Shown one piece after another: positions 61,011-64,000 of a stretch of DNA of 64,000 bases (position 1 is its first letter; the number at the start of each line of letters is the position of its first letter). The position numbers were made by a program, and so were the translations under genes. The stretch is from the NCBI RefSeq assembly GCF_036192275.1, contig NZ_CP108088.1, forward strand, positions 7,984,001 through 8,048,000, written 5' to 3'. This stretch comes from Streptomyces sp. NBC_00250 (GTDB lineage: Bacteria > Actinomycetota > Actinomycetes > Streptomycetales > Streptomycetaceae). The notes below the pieces were generated by a model. That model was not told the origin of the DNA and made no database searches. It worked only from the letters and a program-made list of their open reading frames with translations.

Positions 61011-62597
61011 TCAGTACTCCGGGGTGCGCTCGGTGACCCGCGTCCCAGGATGGGCGAGCGCGCACAGGAACGCCACGGCCAGGGCGATCGCCATGCCGTA
61101 GAACACCCACTGGTTGGCCTCGGCGAAGTCCATCCGGATCGCGTCCCCGGCCCCTTGCAGGGCCTTCGCCACCGGCCCGTCACCGGTCGGCCCCTGGCCG
61201 TCCGGGTGACCGGTGACCGCCTCGGCGACCTTCTCCGCCGTGGCCGAGGCCTCGGCCACCGGCAGGCCGCGGTCCTGGAGCGTGGTGGTGATGCGGTCCG
61301 TGGAGACATGGGCCAGCAGGGTACTGAAGACGGCCATGCCGATGGCGGCCGAGTAGTTGCGGATCGTCTGGGTGATCCCCGTGACCTCGCCGTACGAGGC
61401 GCCGATGGCCCGGTTGACGGCGTCGGTGGACGCCGGCGCGAGCAGGAAGCCGATACCGGCGCCCGCCATGGCCGCGTACGGCCACTGGTCGTGCATCGAC
61501 AGGTCGGTCATCTTCTGGGCCCAGAGGTAGAAGCCGACCGCGCCGAGCGCGCAGCCGAGCTTCATGGCCGGCCGGGCACCGCGCTTGTCGAGGATCCTGC
61601 CGCCCCACTGTGAGGCGATGGCGAAGCCGATGAAGAAGTACAGCAGGAACAGCGCGGCCTGGTTCGGGGAGGCGCTCAGCGACACCTGGGCGTACACGGA
61701 CGAGAAGAAGAAGACCGGCACGAAGGCGAGCATCGCGAAGAACAGCACGAGACTGTCGACCGTGAAGGCCCGGTCCCGGAAGACGTCGAAGTCGATCAGC
61801 GGGTGGGTGGTGCGCCGCTCGTAACCGAAGAAGAGCACCAGTACGAGCAGGCCGCCGATGACACAGGCCCAGGTCGCGAGGGAGCCCCAGCCCCAGGACG
61901 AGGCCTGCTGGAAGCCCAGCACGCTCAGACCCATCCCGACGGCGACGAGCGCGGCGCCGACGACGTCAAGCCGCTCGGAGCGACGGCTCTCGGGGATCCG
62001 GGCGAGCAGGGCGAGCACGATGGCGACGACGGCCACCGGCACGTTGACCCAGAAGATCGCCCGCCAGGTCCAGGAGGTCAGCCAGCCGCCGAGCAGGGGC
62101 CCGACGGCGGTGAGGGCTCCGGAGAGCCCGAAGAAGAGCGCGAGGGCCCGGCCGCGCCGCTCGACGGGGAAGACGGCGATGACGACGGCCAGCGCCGCCG
62201 GGAACATCAGGGCGGCGCCGAGACCCTGGGTGGCGCGGAAGACGATCAGCCAGGTCTGTGCGAGGTCGCCGGACGGCACACATCCGCACAGCACCGACGA
62301 GAGGACGAAGACCAGGGTGCCGATCAGCATGACGAGGCGGTGTCCGAAGAGGTCGGAGAGCCGGCCGCCGAGCGCGAAGAACGCGGCGAGGGAGAGCAGG
62401 TAGGCGTTGACGACCCACTGCATGCCGGAGGCGGAGAGGCCCAGCTCGTCGGTGATGCTCGGGGCGGCGATCGACACGATGGTCTGGTCGATGAAGGTCA
62501 TCGACACCGCGAAGAGCATGGCCGCGAGCGCCAGCCCCTGGCGGGGTGCCTCGACGGTGGTGTCGGTCGGCACGGGGGGTGAGGGAGTACCTGCCAT
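61011..62597 (-). CDS. MFS multidrug exporter (DHA2/EmrB-QacA type)
   Basis: Predicted 528 residues if ATG 62597 is used (GTG 62621 is in frame; neither has a strong ribosome site). It has 14 membrane helices by pattern. Family motifs are FAVSMTFIDQTIVSIAAPSI (helix 1, with the Asp of DHA2 proteins), GGRLSDLFGHRLVMLIGTL (loop 2-3 motif A) and LGAALMFPAALAVVIAVFP (motif C region). It exports drugs or other small molecules using the proton gradient. Its substrate is unknown. No regulator adjoins it. Confidence 0.9.
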   Translation of the reverse strand: MAGTPSPPVPTDTTVEAPRQGLALAAMLFAVSMTFIDQTIVSIAAPSITDELGLSASGMQWVVNAYLLSLAAFFALGGRLSDLFGHRLVMLIGTLVFVLSSVLCGCVPSGDLAQTWLIVFRATQGLGAALMFPAALAVVIAVFPVERRGRALALFFGLSGALTAVGPLLGGWLTSWTWRAIFWVNVPVAVVAIVLALLARIPESRRSERLDVVGAALVAVGMGLSVLGFQQASSWGWGSLATWACVIGGLLVLVLFFGYERRTTHPLIDFDVFRDRAFTVDSLVLFFAMLAFVPVFFFSSVYAQVSLSASPNQAALFLLYFFIGFAIASQWGGRILDKRGARPAMKLGCALGAVGFYLWAQKMTDLSMHDQWPYAAMAGAGIGFLLAPASTDAVNRAIGASYGEVTGITQTIRNYSAAIGMAVFSTLLAHVSTDRITTTLQDRGLPVAEASATAEKVAEAVTGHPDGQGPTGDGPVAKALQGAGDAIRMDFAEANQWVFYGMAIALAVAFLCALAHPGTRVTERTPEY

Positions 62598-62638
62598 GTA
62601 CGGATGATCGTCCCGGGTCACCGGGCGTGCATGCCGAG

Positions 62639-62661
62639 GCCGCCGCCCGGGGGGCGGCGGC
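62639..62661. terminator. GC hairpin between ThuA-like and MFS genes
   Basis: GCCGCCGCCC and GGGCGGCGGC form a perfect 10-bp stem with a GGG loop, about 85 bases after the ThuA/ricin gene stop on the minus strand and ahead of the MFS gene. Confidence 0.5.
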
Positions 62662-62676
62662 GCCGGAAGGGTGAAC

Positions 62677-62750
62677 CGTGTGGGTGTGATGCCTCCGTGC
62701 GGGTGATGCCTCCGTGTGGGGGTGGTGCCTCTGTTCGTGTGATGCCTAGG
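62677..62750. repeat. Imperfect 17- to 19-bp repeats
   Basis: Four units related to CGTGTGGGTGTGATGCCTC stand in series from just past the stop of the ThuA/ricin gene toward the MFS gene. No coding or structural role is apparent. Confidence 0.65.
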
Positions 62751-64000
62751 GCACCGCGGTGGGGCGGAAGCTCTGCGACTGGGAGCCGTCGCAGGGGCGT
62801 TGGACGAGGGGGACGCCGACCGTGCCGGTGCCGGTGGTGGCCAGGCACTTGCCGCTGTGGCGGGCGACGAAGTGGTACCGGCCGGAGGCTTCGGCCACCG
62901 GCAGCCACTGCTGGTTGGTGCCGCCGGACGAGGACCACAATTGCAGGGGCGCGCCGTCGGCGGTCGACCGGTCGGTGACGTCGAGAACCTGCTGGGGAGC
63001 GGGGCGGACGCCGATGCGGCTGTAGCCGTCGGTCGTGGGGGTGAAGCGGAACTGCTGGGCCTGGGTCCCGTTGCAGGTGTACTGCTGGACGGGCGTGCCG
63101 TCGGCCGTGCCCGCCGCCCGGACGTCGACGCACAGACCGTTGGCCTCGGCGGCCAGCGCGTACCAGGAGTCCCCCGGGAAGGGGCCCGGCGGTGGGGTGG
63201 TGCCGGTGCCCGCCAGCCACTTCAGGCCGTCGGTCAGGAGACGGTTCTGGGTGGGGCTGGCGAAGGTGGAGGAGAGCCGGGTGCCGGTGTCGTAGTTCAT
63301 GGCGTTGTGGCCGAAGTTGGCGTACAGCATGCGGTACTGCGTATTGGTCCACACGAGGGGGTAGTCGCCGCTGTACCAGGTCTGGTTCGGGTCGGTGCCC
63401 AGCGGGAAGCCGGCCGGGTCGACCGAGGCGAGCACCTTGATGGACGGGTTTGCGCGCAGGTTGTTCGACCAGCTGTACCACTCGCTGACGGCCGAGGTCC
63501 AGGTCGCGGGCAGCCCGGCCGCCGCGGGGTGGGTCGCGTTCTCGGTGCGCACGAGGGCCGTGGTCGGGCCCCAGGTGTTGGAGCGGAAGTTCCCGCTTCC
63601 CAGGAACTGGTTGTAGTACCAGTTCCAGCCGGAGGCGTTCGTCGTGAACGCCGAGACGTGGAAGCCGAGCCAGCCGCCGCCGTTGCGCATGTACCGCTCG
63701 AATCCCGCGCGTTGGGCGGCGCTCTGCGGGGCGTCGTCGAGGAAGACGACGACGTCGTACGCGTCCACACCGCCGTTGGCGAGCAGGTTCCAGTCGGTGG
63801 TCGCCGTGTAGCTGAAGTTGTTGGCGGCCGCGGTGCGCGGGAACCAGTCGTTGGCTTCCTTCACGAAGTCGATGTGGGCCGCGTCCCAGGTGCCGTTGTA
63901 GAACGCGAGCACCTTGAACTCCGGTGCGGCCGGGGCCGCCTGGGCGGGTGCGACGGCGCCGAGGCCGAGGACGAGGGCCATCAGGCCGAGGAGCCGTATC
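62746..64000 (-). CDS. Secreted ThuA-domain protein with ricin-B lectin domain (5' end cut by window edge)
   Basis: The frame is open through base 64000, so the first residues lie outside; the visible N-terminus (LLGLMALVLGLGAVAPAQAA) is the core and cleavage site of a Sec signal peptide. Residues about 25-265 are a ThuA trehalose-utilization-like domain (VLAFYNGTWDAAHIDFVKEA, YDVVVFLDDAPQSAAQRAGF, GGGWLGFHVSAF). After a Pro-rich linker (GTTPPPGPFPGD) comes a ricin-type beta-trefoil lectin/CBM13 module with repeated QxW motifs (GTQAQQFRF, GTNQQWLPV, GSQSQSFRP). It probably binds polysaccharide outside the cell. ThuA enzymology is poorly known. Confidence 0.88.
   Translation of the reverse strand, partial: IRLLGLMALVLGLGAVAPAQAAPAAPEFKVLAFYNGTWDAAHIDFVKEANDWFPRTAAANNFSYTATTDWNLLANGGVDAYDVVVFLDDAPQSAAQRAGFERYMRNGGGWLGFHVSAFTTNASGWNWYYNQFLGSGNFRSNTWGPTTALVRTENATHPAAAGLPATWTSAVSEWYSWSNNLRANPSIKVLASVDPAGFPLGTDPNQTWYSGDYPLVWTNTQYRMLYANFGHNAMNYDTGTRLSSTFASPTQNRLLTDGLKWLAGTGTTPPPGPFPGDSWYALAAEANGLCVDVRAAGTADGTPVQQYTCNGTQAQQFRFTPTTDGYSRIGVRPAPQQVLDVTDRSTADGAPLQLWSSSGGTNQQWLPVAEASGRYHFVARHSGKCLATTGTGTVGVPLVQRPCDGSQSQSFRPTAVP

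Overview
This is a high-GC, GC3-rich actinomycete chromosome segment, almost certainly Streptomyces. The signs are sugar ABC/LacI operons, a Tat-type lipoprotein, frequent ATGA/GTGA start-stop overlaps, GTG/TTG starts, a spore-associated-protein-like secreted protein and Streptomyces-type IS1380 and IS5 elements. No rRNA, tRNA, CRISPR array or phage was seen. Both ends cut genes: a LacI regulator at base 1 and a ThuA/ricin-lectin protein at base 64000.

Layout. 1-7.4 kb: a minus-strand galactoside operon (class-V PLP enzyme, sugar-binding lipoprotein, two permeases, alpha-galactosidase) followed by a LacI regulator; two matching 14-bp operator-like repeats overlap the TTG start of its first gene. 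7.5-12 kb: two TetR regulators, a GNAT-SnoaL fusion, a VOC protein and a saccharopine-dehydrogenase-like protein. 12-15.6 kb: a translationally coupled redox/signal trio (receiver + glutaredoxin-like + thioredoxin-reductase-like fusion, cyclic-nucleotide-binding histidine kinase, UBP zinc finger). 15.8-19.1 kb: a FAD-glucose-dehydrogenase-like alpha/gamma pair with an acetoacetate-decarboxylase-like protein. 19.1-25.6 kb: a P-loop kinase, a SpaA-type surface protein, two membrane proteins and an orphan binding protein.

26.2-39.9 kb is an accessory island. It starts with a lower-GC secreted protein, then holds a nested transposon graveyard: an IS5-type transposase gene split by a rearranged IS1380 composite carrying two membrane-protein genes, then a second IS5-type element with a DUF6221 passenger. 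Next to these lie a SUKH-family immunity-like gene and the most interesting locus of the window: a divergent module of a CHAT protease with a lectin-type propeller, facing a caspase-like protease translationally coupled to an alpha/beta hydrolase. I infer a protease-driven defence or programmed-death system.

40-64 kb returns to metabolic genes: a long-chain acyl-CoA ligase; a secreted FG-GAP-like protein; a complete rhamnose-to-pyruvate route on one strand (rhaI, bifunctional aldolase/dehydrogenase, rhaB, lutA, lutB, lutC) behind a palindromic operator; a Pls/PosA-type NRPS with an M1 peptidase beside it; a DinB-like protein overlapping a GH89 alpha-N-acetylglucosaminidase; an MFS exporter; and the partial ThuA/ricin protein. 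A recurrent oddity is short in-frame tandem repeats (6-15 bp) expanded in coding sequences, mostly at C-termini.
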